33,745 bases of DNA from an uncultured Acetatifactor sp. Lineage in GTDB: Bacteria; Bacillota; Clostridia; Lachnospirales; Lachnospiraceae. The position numbers were made by a program, and so were the translations under genes. The notes beneath the pieces are model-generated. The model was given only the letters and a program-made list of their open reading frames with translations. It was not told the origin of the DNA and did not search any database. Of this stretch, positions 23,053-31,062 are shown one piece after another. How positions within the stretch are numbered: the stretch's first letter is position 1; every line of letters starts with the position of its first letter. The stretch spans positions 1 to 33,745 of the forward strand of contig CAKRRD010000037.1 in the NCBI GenBank assembly GCA_934394815.1, in the 5' to 3' direction.

Positions 23053-24234
23053 TTAGAAGATTCTTCTGACTGCCAGCACCTTCTTGTAATCTGCATTTGA
23101 TACAATAATACCGGTCTTGGAGGTAGATGCATGAACGATCTGTCCATTGCCGATATACAGTGCTACATGACCGGAATAGCAGATCAGGTCACCGGCCTGT
23201 GCATTGGCCAGTCCGTCTACTGCTGCCCCCTGACTGCGGTCTGCAGAAGAGGAATGAGGGAGGCTGACACCAAAGTTCGCATATACACTCATTACAAATC
23301 CGGAACAATCGGTACCGTTGGTCAGACTGGATCCACCGTATACATAAGGGTTACCGACGAACTGTAATGCATAGTTGGCAACTGCGGTACCCATCTCGCT
23401 GTCTCCGCTGACTGCATAGGTAACTGCTGGAGCACTTCCGGAAGAACTCTGACTACCGGATGCCTTTGCTGCCGCTGCGGCACGGGCTCTTTCTCTCTCC
23501 TCTTTCTCCTTTGCCAGACGCTTTGCTTCTTCCTCTTTGGATTCTGCTTCTACAAATTCCGTATGCAGGGAAACAAATTCTGTGGAGACCCATCCGAGAC
23601 CTTCCTCGGTATCTACCTGTACCCAGCCATCGGTCTCATCGGATACTACCAGATCGTCCTCCAGGGGAACCAGACCCAGTACAGATGCCTCCAGAGATGG
23701 CTCGGTACGAACTTTCAATGTGGTTGTATTAACGGTTGCCAGCCGGGTACCTACCTTCCTGGCAAGTTCTACTGCTTCGTCGCCGGTCACACAGTACTCG
23801 GCTTTTACATAACCGGTCACGGAACCGGAAGAAATCTGATACCAGCCGTTCTCCTCGGAAATGAAGAGACCCACGGAATCGTCGTACAGCTTACCTACGA
23901 TCTCGCCTTCCTCGCTTGGCAGGCTTCTTACATTTACGTAATCATTTACCTGTGCAATAACCAGATTCTTAAAGGCCTCTTCCTCGGATGCTTCCGGGGC
24001 CGTATCCATCTGATCATCACGGATTACTGTCTCAATAATGCTTTCAATCTGTTTTGTGTTGTTGGTGCCGGCAGACAGGCTCTCCAGATTATTGCCTTTT
24101 GCCAGAGTCAGTTCAATACCGCCGCTGGGAAGTACGGATGAAGATGCTGCTGCATCTGCGGTGATATTCATTCCGGAAAAAGCCATAACTGCTGCCATGG
24201 TGCACACGGTAATTTTTACAGACTTACGAACCAT
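23053..24234 (-). CDS. Secreted NlpC/P60 cell-wall hydrolase with two SH3 domains
   Basis: 393 residues. A signal peptide (1-28, cleavage near ADA) is followed by two bacterial SH3 domains, about 94-150 (DYVNVRSLPSEEGEIVGKLY, WYQISSG) and 166-224 (TLKVRTEPSLEASVLG, GWVQVDTEEGLGWVS). A charged helix (230-258, Glu/Lys then Ala-rich) and a Ser/Gly linker come next. The catalytic domain runs 280-393 with Cys310 (GTDCSGFV), His356 (SGHVALYIG) and His368 (IVHAS). It should cleave gamma-D-Glu to diamino acid bonds in stem peptides. It is monocistronic, with a strong promoter, GGAGG and a good terminator. Confidence 0.92.
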   Translation of the reverse strand: MVRKSVKITVCTMAAVMAFSGMNITADAAASSSVLPSGGIELTLAKGNNLESLSAGTNNTKQIESIIETVIRDDQMDTAPEASEEEAFKNLVIAQVNDYVNVRSLPSEEGEIVGKLYDDSVGLFISEENGWYQISSGSVTGYVKAEYCVTGDEAVELARKVGTRLATVNTTTLKVRTEPSLEASVLGLVPLEDDLVVSDETDGWVQVDTEEGLGWVSTEFVSLHTEFVEAESKEEEAKRLAKEKEERERARAAAAAKASGSQSSSGSAPAVTYAVSGDSEMGTAVANYALQFVGNPYVYGGSSLTNGTDCSGFVMSVYANFGVSLPHSSSADRSQGAAVDGLANAQAGDLICYSGHVALYIGNGQIVHASTSKTGIIVSNADYKKVLAVRRIF

Positions 24235-24302
24235 TCTATCCTCCTGAAACTCTTGGAGCTATCTAAATTCCTTAACTTATTTCTTTCCATTTAGCAATCA
24301 TT

Positions 24303-24359
24303 TGTTACGAATTTGTTACATCTGTTAACAAATATATCACGCAAAATGTCATTTGTCAA
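24303..24359 (-). promoter_or_regulatory. Promoter of the NlpC/P60 gene with TGTTAC repeats
   Basis: Minus strand TTGACA (24359-24354), 17-bp spacer, TATATT (24336-24331). At and just after the expected start, TGTTAC occurs at 24303 and 24314 (plus strand), and the palindrome TGTTAACA lies at 24323-24330. The leader is about 90 nt. Confidence 0.65.
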
Positions 24360-24427
24360 TATAGTGAATTAATTATCAAAGTTGCCAAAAACTGCCATTT
24401 TATGCGGGTTTGCAGTCCTTTTACGCA

Positions 24428-24456
24428 AAAAGAGCCATCGAATGGATGACTCTTTT
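24428..24456 (-). terminator. Terminator of trxB
   Basis: Twelve-base arms AAAAGAGCCATC (24428-24439) and GATGACTCTTTT (24445-24456) with one G-T pair. On the minus strand the stem ends in a T run. It lies 54 bp after the trxB stop. Confidence 0.75.
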
Positions 24457-24509
24457 CTTTCAAAATTCTTCGCTTTTCTTTAAATTTTTTTAAGGTTTAT
24501 ATTACCGAT

Positions 24510-25433
24510 TTATGACTGTTTACGAAAACGGTTGCAGTAATTCCCCGCGCTGACCGCTGCATTGGCACCATCTGCCACTGCCGTTACGACCTGACGCAAC
24601 GGCTTCTTCCGGATATCTCCGGCCACATAGATACCGGGTCTGTCGGTCTCTCCGGTCTCTGATGCCAGGATATAACCATCCTCTCCGATGGTCACCAGTT
24701 CCCGCAGCAGTTCCGTATTGGGATGAATGCCCACCGCAATAAAGATGCCGGCTGCCTCCAGATCCTTCTCCTCTTTCGTCTTCACATTTTTAATACGCAG
24801 CTTTTCCACCATGTCCTCTCCGCAGATCTCCGTGATCACATTGTCATACAGGATCTCCACATTGGGAAGGTTCTTTAACTCTTCCTGCAATACCATGGCT
24901 CCACGCAGGCTGTCTCTTCTGTGGATCAGATACACCTTTTCACAGGTTCTCGCCAGATAGATGGCATCTTCCAGTGCCACGTCTCCGCCGCCGGCCACAG
25001 CCACCGTTCTGCCCCGGAAAAAGGCACCGTCACAGGTAGCGCAGTAGGACACTCCCATGCCGTTTAATTCTTCCTCGCCGGGAACACCTAATCTGGCATG
25101 CTCCGCTCCGGTAGCAAAGATCACCGTCCGGGTCTCCAGCTCCCGGTCACCCGCATAGACACATTTGTAATCGCCCCGTTCTTCCACACTGTGCACCGTG
25201 GCTTCCAGGAATTCCGCTCCCAGCTTCTCCGCATGCTGTCTGAAGGTCATTCCCATATCAAATCCACTGATGCCGGGAAGCCCCAGATAGTTATCCACTT
25301 CATAAGTATTGAGGATCTGTCCGCCGCTCATGGGCTTTTCTTCTATAATAAGAAGGTTCAGTCCCGCTCTCCTGCCATAGACTGCTGCCGACAGGCCTGC
25401 GGGGCCGGACCCTATAATGATCAAATCGTACAT
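24510..25433 (-). CDS. trxB: Thioredoxin reductase (NAD(P)/FAD-dependent disulfide reductase)
   Basis: 307 residues from ATG 25433, directly after GGAGGGC; a 113-codon open extension upstream has no coding character. FAD motif GSGPAGLSAA (8-17), the redox pair Cys131-Ala-Thr-Cys134 (YCATCDGAFF), the NAD(P) motif AVAGGGDVALEDA just after it, and the C-terminal GIYVAGDIRKKPLRQ match bacterial TrxB. It should reduce thioredoxin with NADPH or, in some anaerobes, with ferredoxin or reduced flavin. No thioredoxin gene is adjacent. It is divergent from the SDR gene across a short gap that holds a 9-bp inverted repeat. Confidence 0.92.
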   Translation of the reverse strand: MYDLIIIGSGPAGLSAAVYGRRAGLNLLIIEEKPMSGGQILNTYEVDNYLGLPGISGFDMGMTFRQHAEKLGAEFLEATVHSVEERGDYKCVYAGDRELETRTVIFATGAEHARLGVPGEEELNGMGVSYCATCDGAFFRGRTVAVAGGGDVALEDAIYLARTCEKVYLIHRRDSLRGAMVLQEELKNLPNVEILYDNVITEICGEDMVEKLRIKNVKTKEEKDLEAAGIFIAVGIHPNTELLRELVTIGEDGYILASETGETDRPGIYVAGDIRKKPLRQVVTAVADGANAAVSAGNYCNRFRKQS

Positions 25434-25455
25434 GAATTTTGCCCTCCTTTTGACC

Positions 25456-25502
25456 AGTGTAGCAGTTCCCCTATGGAAAAGCAAGCCCATCTGTGCTACA
25501 CT
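25456..25502. repeat. Inverted repeat between trxB and the SDR gene
   Basis: Perfect 9-bp arms AGTGTAGCA (25456-25464) and TGCTACACT (25494-25502), 29 bp apart. On the minus strand they lie in the trxB leader, 23 to 70 bp before its ATG. They could be an operator pair or a leader stem. Confidence 0.45.
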
Positions 25503-25652
25503 CACTTTATATATTCCCAAACCGGCACTGCTTTCCACGCAGGATCTGCCACCGAATTTCAGAATGAGCGGCAACTGATGTCGTGTTGCGATGGTGCAGG
25601 CCGACTGCTGCCGTGAATGCAGACAAAGAAATCCAGAAAGGACACTTTTATT

Positions 25653-26387
25653 ATGAATACAATACACACTGCACCGCTGGCTCTGGTCACCGGCGCTTCC
25701 CGCGGCATCGGCAAAGCCATTGCGGAGACTCTGGCCGAAGCCGGTTACCATCTGATCCTCACCTGCAGTCATACCCTTGCAGAGCTTCAGGCGTCCTCCG
25801 CTTCCTTAGAAGAAAAATACGGCATCACCTGTACCGCTGTAGCGGCAGATGCCTCGGATCCTGCTGCCATCGAAAAAATATTTGCATCTCTGGACCATCT
25901 GGACGTGCTGGTCAATAATGCCGGAATCTCCTACATCGGCCTGCTCACGGATATGAGCGTCGAGGAATGGCAGCGCGTCCTGAACACGAATCTGAGTTCC
26001 TGCTTCTACACCAGTCGTCTGGCAGTTCCCCTGATGCTGCAAAAACACAGCGGACGCATTATCAATATTTCCTCCGTCTGGGGAAATGTGGGGGCTTCCA
26101 TGGAGGTGGCCTATTCCGCTTCCAAGGGCGGCGTGAACAGCTTTACAAAAGCTCTGGCCAAGGAACTGGCTCCCAGCAACATTCAGGTCAATGCCATCTC
26201 CTGCGGAGTCATTGACACTGCCATGAACCATTGCTTCTCCCCCGAGGAAATGGACGCTCTCCGGGAAGAAATCCCCGCCGACCGTCTGGGACAGCCGGAG
26301 GAAGTGGCAAAACTTGTCCTCCAGCTGATCCAGGCTCCGGCCTATCTCACCGGGCAGATCCTCACTCTTGACGGAGGCTGGCAATAA
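25653..26387 (+). CDS. Short-chain dehydrogenase/reductase (FabG-like)
   Basis: 244 residues from ATG 25653 (AAAGGA about 12 nt upstream). Cofactor motif TGASRGIG (13-20), NNAG at 88-91, and the catalytic Ser140/141, Tyr154 and Lys158 (YSASK) define a classical SDR; the end ILTLDGGWQ is also typical. It resembles 3-oxoacyl-ACP reductases and the YmfI-type reductases that act on elongation factor P in Firmicutes, but no fab or ymf genes are near, so the substrate is open. It is one of very few plus-strand genes here, and its 3' end overlaps the convergent 84-aa gene by 26 bp. Confidence 0.85.
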   Translation: MNTIHTAPLALVTGASRGIGKAIAETLAEAGYHLILTCSHTLAELQASSASLEEKYGITCTAVAADASDPAAIEKIFASLDHLDVLVNNAGISYIGLLTDMSVEEWQRVLNTNLSSCFYTSRLAVPLMLQKHSGRIINISSVWGNVGASMEVAYSASKGGVNSFTKALAKELAPSNIQVNAISCGVIDTAMNHCFSPEEMDALREEIPADRLGQPEEVAKLVLQLIQAPAYLTGQILTLDGGWQ

Positions 26388-26616
26388 CACTCTCCGCCGA
26401 TTCTCCCGGTACCAGTGATGCCACAATCCTCTCCATTTCTTCTTTGGATCCGGCATCCCGGCACTGCAGGATCAGATGCTCCTTCTCCGTCTCTGTCAAA
26501 GCCGCATAACCCTGCATGGCCTGTCCGTTCATCGCCAGTGCCATGCCAAATCCTGCCGGCAGTTCATTCAGGGGAAACGCTTCCGTACCACCGCTTCCTC
26601 CCGTCAATCCATCCAT
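26362..26616 (-). CDS. Small conserved hypothetical protein (84 aa)
   Basis: 84 residues behind a strong AAAGGAG site. After a Gly-rich start, the core LPAGFGMALAMNGQAMQGYA then LTETEKEHLILQCRDAGSKEEMERIV looks like a short family I recall from clostridial genomes (L-P-x-GFGMALA-x-N-x-x-AM, then a helix with EK and SK-x-EM). Two amphipathic helices, no signal peptide, no cysteine cluster. No function is known. It has its own promoter and converges with the SDR gene, overlapping it by 26 bp at the 3' ends. Confidence 0.7.
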   Translation of the reverse strand: MDGLTGGSGGTEAFPLNELPAGFGMALAMNGQAMQGYAALTETEKEHLILQCRDAGSKEEMERIVASLVPGESAESVIASLRQE

Positions 26617-26643
26617 TGCAGACTCCTTTCCCGCTTCTGCGAA

Positions 26644-26682
26644 GATGCCTCATTTTATAGGCATCCTGTTTTGGCGTAACAA
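26644..26682 (-). promoter_or_regulatory. Promoter of the 84-aa gene
   Basis: Minus strand TTGTTA (26682-26677), 17-bp spacer, TATAAA (26659-26654). The -10 box sits inside a small dyad, GATGCC (26644-26649) and GGCATC (26660-26665), a possible operator. Confidence 0.5.
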
Positions 26683-26698
26683 TCGTGCACTGCATACT

Positions 26699-26768
26699 CG
26701 ATAACATAATTTTGCATATGTTATCGGTCGAAGTGCTATTGTTTAGTCTGCGCAGGAAGGATCTGCGC
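26699..26768. repeat. Two palindromes in the gap before the HD-domain gene end
   Basis: The first has perfect 10-bp arms, CGATAACATA (26699-26708) and TATGTTATCG (26717-26726), with an 8-bp centre. The second is GCGCAG (26750-26755) and CTGCGC (26763-26768) with a 7-bp centre. They lie between the HD gene stop (26790) and the promoter of the 84-aa gene. Neither is followed by a T run, so they are not plain terminators. Confidence 0.45.
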
Positions 26769-26789
26769 TATGCAAAACAGAAACCAACA

Positions 26790-27632
26790 TTATTTTCCGG
26801 CAAGATATTTTTTCATATGTTCTCTGATCTGCTCAAACTGTTTTCTGGTATGCGGATTCCATGACTCAAAATTCATCAGCTTATCCAGATAGCCCTGCTG
26901 TTTCACAATGCGGCAGCTCTCCGGATAAACCAATTCGTACACCAGTGAAATGTGTCCCACCACGTTGTCCACTGCCGTCTTTTTCAGGGAACGCAGTACT
27001 GCATGCTCCTCATAGAAGCTCTGCATGACTTCCGGCGTCACTTCCTCCTGGTACAATACCGCGGTGCTGACATTGTAAATCTCTTCCAGCGGAAATTCCA
27101 CGTTGACCTTCAAAATATCGATCTTATCCGCATCCCGCAAAATATGGCAGAACATAGCCGTCCGCTCGTCCAGTCCCTCCGGGATCCGGTAGGCACTGTG
27201 ATAAAATACTGCAGTCCACAGCAGTTCATCCCCGGAAGCATCCTCCACGAAATCCCGGATGCTGATCCCTGCATCCGCCTGAATTCCGGCGGGCAGACTC
27301 TCTTCGCCGCCTGCTGTCAGCCCGGTTTTCTCCTCCCAGACCTTACCAAACAGGATCCTGGCTCCATATTTTGCATGGTCAATGGAATCTGCATCGATAA
27401 AGGTGCCGTACACCCGCTGCTGTTCAAACCTTCCCACATCATGGAGCAGTCCGGTCAGCCATGCAACGTCCACCTCTTCCTCCGGAAGATCAAGGGATTT
27501 CGCGATCTGCTGGCACAATCCGCAGACCCGGTAAGTATGTTCTATTTTCAGGCGGATCATGTCCCGGCTGCTGTCGTAGCGATCCGTATATTCTTTGAAT
27601 GTTGCCAGTGCTTTTTCTCTGTTGATCTTCAT
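26790..27632 (-). CDS. HD-domain phosphohydrolase
   Basis: 280 residues, with AGAGGC before the ATG. The metal ligands of the HD superfamily are visible: His32 (EHTYRV), His64-Asp65 (LLHDVGRFE), His145 (AVFYHSAYRI) and an Asp in RDADKIDIL (about 167-172). An extra histidine (IDHAKYGA, 85) recalls the HDOD/YpgQ-like enzymes. Substrates in this superfamily range from nucleotides to cyclic dinucleotides; nothing here fixes it, although the neighbouring Ham1-type pyrophosphatase hints at nucleotide clean-up. It is last of a three-gene run with the YhfC-type and Ham1 genes. Confidence 0.82.
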   Translation of the reverse strand: MKINREKALATFKEYTDRYDSSRDMIRLKIEHTYRVCGLCQQIAKSLDLPEEEVDVAWLTGLLHDVGRFEQQRVYGTFIDADSIDHAKYGARILFGKVWEEKTGLTAGGEESLPAGIQADAGISIRDFVEDASGDELLWTAVFYHSAYRIPEGLDERTAMFCHILRDADKIDILKVNVEFPLEEIYNVSTAVLYQEEVTPEVMQSFYEEHAVLRSLKKTAVDNVVGHISLVYELVYPESCRIVKQQGYLDKLMNFESWNPHTRKQFEQIREHMKKYLAGK

Positions 27633-27723
27633 ATTTGCTGCCTCTTATTCCGCATATCATGTCTCATGACATGTCCTCATTCTTTAAATTCCATGCATCT
27701 TACCTGCCGGTTCCTGTTATGTG

Positions 27724-28551
27724 TCAGGCTTTTTTCTCTGCCAACGGTACATAGACCAGTTTATATACCACCGCACAGATTACTGCCACGGCCACCAGCA
27801 GTCCCAGTTCCAGTACCCACGTAGGAATCATGGAGGCACACACCACCGTCAGGAAATCCACTGCGAAATGAAGTCCGAAGGCTGCTGCCAGATGCAGTTT
27901 TTTCCCCGTTTTCACTGCACTGAATACAAGGATCGACAAGGCAATCTGCAGAGCAATGGCACTGATCCGCTCCACCGGTGCCAGATAGAACTGGTAAGCC
28001 GGCGTGGTCCAAAGGACGGACAACTGATTGTAGGAGATTTCCTGCTGTGCCGGCTCCAGCGCCGTCATGGTCTTCTCCATCAGTCCACCGTTGATCATGA
28101 CTGCCGTAAGGAGATTGCTCATGGAGGACAGTCCCAGGATCAGGAATGCCTCGATGCCGCCATGCCCGGCACCATACATCAATGCATTTTCACAACTCAG
28201 ATGTTTTTTCAGGCAGAACTTCATGGCGATCCACCGTCCGCTCTCCTCGAACAGGGCTGCTGCCAGTCCTCCGTAGATTCCGTACAGCCAGATATTATCC
28301 CTTATAACACTTCCGGTCACCGTCAGTACAATGGCATGACAGATCTGCTCCAGGATCATGGCAAAACCTACAAAGATACCACAGCCGATAAAAAACGCCG
28401 GCACCCACGCCTTTGTCTTCTTATATATAAAGATGCATAAAAATATAGGTAACCCCACAGATAACAGCAGGGATATCACCATCCCCGCCATGCTTGCGCC
28501 GCTTACGGTTCCCCAGGCCATTGTTGTTTCCACTGCATTCGTCACTGTCAT
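27724..28551 (-). CDS. YhfC-type multi-spanning membrane protein (putative intramembrane protease)
   Basis: 275 residues, with AGGAG before the ATG. Seven or eight hydrophobic segments span most of the protein. The pattern ALFEESGRWIAMKF (about 100-113), followed by MYGAGHGGIEAFL (about 125-137) and LHFAVDFL near the end, places Glu-Glu, His and Glu and a late His in membrane helices. This is the arrangement of the YhfC/CPBP-related families, which are proposed intramembrane metalloproteases. It lies 57 bp after the Ham1-type gene. The catalytic role is by family analogy only. Confidence 0.78.
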   Translation of the reverse strand: MTVTNAVETTMAWGTVSGASMAGMVISLLLSVGLPIFLCIFIYKKTKAWVPAFFIGCGIFVGFAMILEQICHAIVLTVTGSVIRDNIWLYGIYGGLAAALFEESGRWIAMKFCLKKHLSCENALMYGAGHGGIEAFLILGLSSMSNLLTAVMINGGLMEKTMTALEPAQQEISYNQLSVLWTTPAYQFYLAPVERISAIALQIALSILVFSAVKTGKKLHLAAAFGLHFAVDFLTVVCASMIPTWVLELGLLVAVAVICAVVYKLVYVPLAEKKA

Positions 28552-28608
28552 ATATTCTCCTGTCCGGACGCTGTCAGGACGCCCTGTTATTCCATCATTT
28601 TTTCGTCT

Positions 28609-29256
28609 TCATAAATTGCCGGTAAAAGAAAAATCCCAACATTCTTCCCTAATTTGTTTAAAAAAAGTAAGAAATCCCTCTTCTACCGCCACCTGATCCA
28701 CCGCTGTCTCCGGCAGATCATAAAAATACTTCCCGGTCTGCGGATCCTGCGAAATGCTGTCCAAAGGGAATCCCACTCTGCGGATGCTGCTGTGGGGTAT
28801 GTCCGTCAGCCAGAATTTCTCACTCTCCATATCCGGTGTCATGGCCTCGTATGAGTGCTCCGGATCCTGCACAAAACAGATGGCATTCCGGTATTTTGCC
28901 GTGATCCTCCCGTAGCGCTTCACCAGTCCGATGTAATGTGCCAGCATCTGTTCATCCGTCAGATACTCGCCGCCCACCGTCCGCACATGCACCCCCGGCT
29001 GGATTTCCTCCGGCACATCTTCAAAATACAGCCCGGAATCGCAGGAAAATACCGGCATCTGAAATGCCTCATAGTACGTATGGGCTTTCTGTCTGGCATT
29101 CTCCAGGGGAGTATTGCCCGTCTCCGGGACAGCGGGAATCTCCTTTCCCTGCGCCTGCAGATCCTTCAGGCTGATCAGTTCAATGCCCAGTTCCGATAAC
29201 CGGTTTTGCATGGCAGCCACCTTTGCGGGGTTGCCGGTACCGTATAACAGTTTCAT
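28609..29256 (-). CDS. Ham1/RdgB-type non-canonical purine NTP pyrophosphatase
   Basis: 215 residues, with AAAGGAC before the ATG. GTGNPAKVAAMQNRL (residues 6-20) is the triphosphate-binding start, VPETGNTPLENARQKA (43-58) the second block, and FSCDSGLYFEDVP (69-81) the metal-binding Asp loop of the Ham1 fold. These enzymes hydrolyse ITP, dITP or XTP to monophosphates. The C-terminal half (HSSIRRVGFPLDSI) departs from E. coli RdgB, so it may be a divergent subgroup with other substrates. Together with the hypoxanthine-DNA glycosylase elsewhere in the window it would guard against deaminated purines. Confidence 0.82.
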   Translation of the reverse strand: MKLLYGTGNPAKVAAMQNRLSELGIELISLKDLQAQGKEIPAVPETGNTPLENARQKAHTYYEAFQMPVFSCDSGLYFEDVPEEIQPGVHVRTVGGEYLTDEQMLAHYIGLVKRYGRITAKYRNAICFVQDPEHSYEAMTPDMESEKFWLTDIPHSSIRRVGFPLDSISQDPQTGKYFYDLPETAVDQVAVEEGFLTFFKQIREECWDFSFTGNL

Positions 29257-29297
29257 AAGTGTTGTCCTTTGTTATTTGTCGTTACTGATGTCACTTT

Positions 29298-29326
29298 ATG
29301 ATAACCCATTTTTCATTGGTATGCAA
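29298..29326 (-). promoter_or_regulatory. Possible promoter of the Ham1-YhfC-HD run
   Basis: Minus strand TATCAT (29303-29298) with TTGCAT (29326-29321) 17 bp upstream. The -35 is weak (3 of 6 bases). Confidence 0.35.
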
Positions 29327-29373
29327 CTTTGATTACAGCCCTATTTTGTAATTTCCAAACGCAGAGCAAATGA

Positions 29374-29547
29374 ATGGATATACTGATTAGTCATTGGCAC
29401 TGTATTATTCCTGCTATTGCAATACTGCTGGCAATGTTTTTTCTACGCGGCAAGGATACCGGTTACGGTGCAGCGGTAAAAGGAAGTGCAACTGATGCTA
29501 ACATTCGAAAACCAAAATGTCGAATTCAAGCAGGAGTCTGTCCCTGA
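29374..29547 (+). CDS. Possible 57-aa membrane peptide
   Basis: 57 codons starting MDILISHWHCIIPAIAILLA. One hydrophobic helix of about 18 residues is followed by a polar tail. Small peptides starting with a similar D-x-L-x-x-HWHC-I-x-P pattern seem familiar from clostridial genomes, but I cannot name a family. The ribosome site is poor, and the last third overlaps the AlbA_2 gene in another frame, so the gene may have been cut by the arrival of that sequence. Low confidence. Confidence 0.3.
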   Translation: MDILISHWHCIIPAIAILLAMFFLRGKDTGYGAAVKGSATDANIRKPKCRIQAGVCP

Positions 29548-30658
29548 CATCCGCAAAGAGGTGATGAGATTTGCAAATGCAGATGGCGGTACCGTTTATG
29601 TCTGTATCCGTAAAGATGGAGTGGTTCTGGGTGTTTCTGAGCCAGATGGTGTGATGCTTCAAATCGTGAATTCCTTAAAGGACTCCCTGGCACCGGACAT
29701 CATGCCGTTTGTCAGGGTCACTACGATTGAATTAGAAGAAAAGCCAGTCATCGAAATTGATGTAACAACCGGAACAAATCGGCCGTACTATCTACGTGAA
29801 AAAGGGTTAAAGCCGAGTGGCGTTTATGTAAGAAAAGGAAGCTCTACACAGCCAATGACCGAAGAAGGCATTCGAGAGATGATTCTTCAAAACAGCGGCA
29901 GATCCTTTGAACAATGTAGAAGTATGAATCAGGAACAGACTTTTCACACCCTCCAAACCGAGATGCAGAGAAGATCCATCGAAATCGGAGCATCCCAAAT
30001 GCGGACACTCAAGCTGATTGGTGAGGATGGTTTGTATACGAATCTTGCATTGCTGCTATCAGACCAGTGCGAAACCACAACAAAAGTCGCGCTATTTCAA
30101 GGGAAGGATAAGGAGTTATTCCGTGACAGAAAGGAATTTAAGGGCTCCATTTTGAAGCAACTTAAAGATGTCTATCAATTTATAGACCTGATCAATAAAA
30201 CAAAAGCAACCTTTACCGGTCTGGAACTGGAATCCATTTTCTTAGGTGTTTCACAATCGAGAAATCCGAACCTTGCGGCTGTTTTCTACCGAATGGGATT
30301 GATTGAAAGTTGTGGCACAGGAATTGGAAAAATTGAACGTGCATATAAGACTTGCCCATCCCAGCCAAAGTTTGAAACGGCAAAAGGTGTTTTCCGCGTA
30401 ACACTTCCCAATAGGAATGAGCAGCCGGAAATGGATGTCCGGGTATCTGATAAAGCGGACAAAGGTGTATCACTAAATAAACAGAAGTCACTCATTCTTC
30501 AATATGCACGGGAAAACGGCAGTGTTACCAGAAAAGAAGTCGAGGATTTGATTAGCGCAGGAACAACAAAGGCTTTCCGGTTGCTTAAAGAACTTTGCGA
30601 AGATGGCAAACTTGAGCAAAAAGGAAGCGGCAAGTTGAGCACCTATGTTGCCAAATAA
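29495..30658 (+). CDS. AlbA_2/Schlafen-domain regulator with internal deletion
   Basis: 387 residues from ATG 29495 (AAAAGGAAG upstream); the GTG at 29486 lies in that site. Residues 1-130 are the AlbA_2 domain (NVEFKQESVPDIRKEVMRFA, NADGGTVYVCI, RPYYLREKGLKPSGVYVRKG). Relatives continue with a RecG-like block containing DYP, ALREAL-N and HRDY motifs, and then PGL-x-LESIFLGVSQSRNP. Here TKATFTGLE is joined straight to LESIFLGVSQSRNP, so that block of roughly 60 residues is missing in frame. The C-terminal winged helix (KSLILQYARENGSVTRKEVE, FRLLKELCEDGKL) is intact. It may still bind DNA but has lost the middle fold. Confidence 0.75.
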   Translation: MLTFENQNVEFKQESVPDIRKEVMRFANADGGTVYVCIRKDGVVLGVSEPDGVMLQIVNSLKDSLAPDIMPFVRVTTIELEEKPVIEIDVTTGTNRPYYLREKGLKPSGVYVRKGSSTQPMTEEGIREMILQNSGRSFEQCRSMNQEQTFHTLQTEMQRRSIEIGASQMRTLKLIGEDGLYTNLALLLSDQCETTTKVALFQGKDKELFRDRKEFKGSILKQLKDVYQFIDLINKTKATFTGLELESIFLGVSQSRNPNLAAVFYRMGLIESCGTGIGKIERAYKTCPSQPKFETAKGVFRVTLPNRNEQPEMDVRVSDKADKGVSLNKQKSLILQYARENGSVTRKEVEDLISAGTTKAFRLLKELCEDGKLEQKGSGKLSTYVAK

Positions 30659-30719
30659 AATCATTGCACAAAGGAATACCCCGGCAATGAAATCCGCTTC
30701 ATAAGTTTAGTCAAAAAAC

Positions 30720-30762
30720 AAAAGGTCTGAATTCCGTGCTGTGCACAGGACTCAGACCTTTT
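30720..30762 (+). terminator. Terminator of the AlbA_2 gene
   Basis: 11-bp arms AAAAGGTCTGA (30720-30730) and TCAGACCTTTT (30752-30762), followed on the plus strand by AGCTTTTG. It starts 61 bp after the gene stop. Confidence 0.7.
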
Positions 30763-31038
30763 AGCTTTTGCTGTTGTCTCCAATCTCCATACACTGATAT
30801 GGATAAAGCCTGCCAGGTATCATGCTGATACAGCACCCAGCAGTGCTTTCTAAAAATATGGTTTCTCTGTACTTTTTCTTATCACCCCAGAGATGTAGGA
30901 TTTCTCACAGGCGGTAGTGTGCTTCACTGCTCCATTGGAATTTAACCATCCCGCCTTCCTTATGGCCGGACTGCGAATTACGGAACGATTTGCTCATCTT
31001 GACATTATCCTGAGTATCACCTGATTCGATTGAAAAAC

Positions 31039-31062
31039 GCCCCGTCGGTTTCCCGACGGGGC
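31039..31062 (-). terminator. Strong intrinsic terminator (orphan)
   Basis: Perfect 10-bp arms GCCCCGTCGG (31039-31048) and CCGACGGGGC (31053-31062). On the minus strand the loop is GAAA (GNRA) and the stem is followed by GTTTTTC. No recognised minus-strand gene ends just before it. Confidence 0.7.

Noticed and set aside
25434..25772. Upstream extension of the trxB frame
   Set aside because: GGAGGGC and the FAD-motif start fix the ATG at 25433; the extension overlaps the divergent SDR gene and has no homology pattern.
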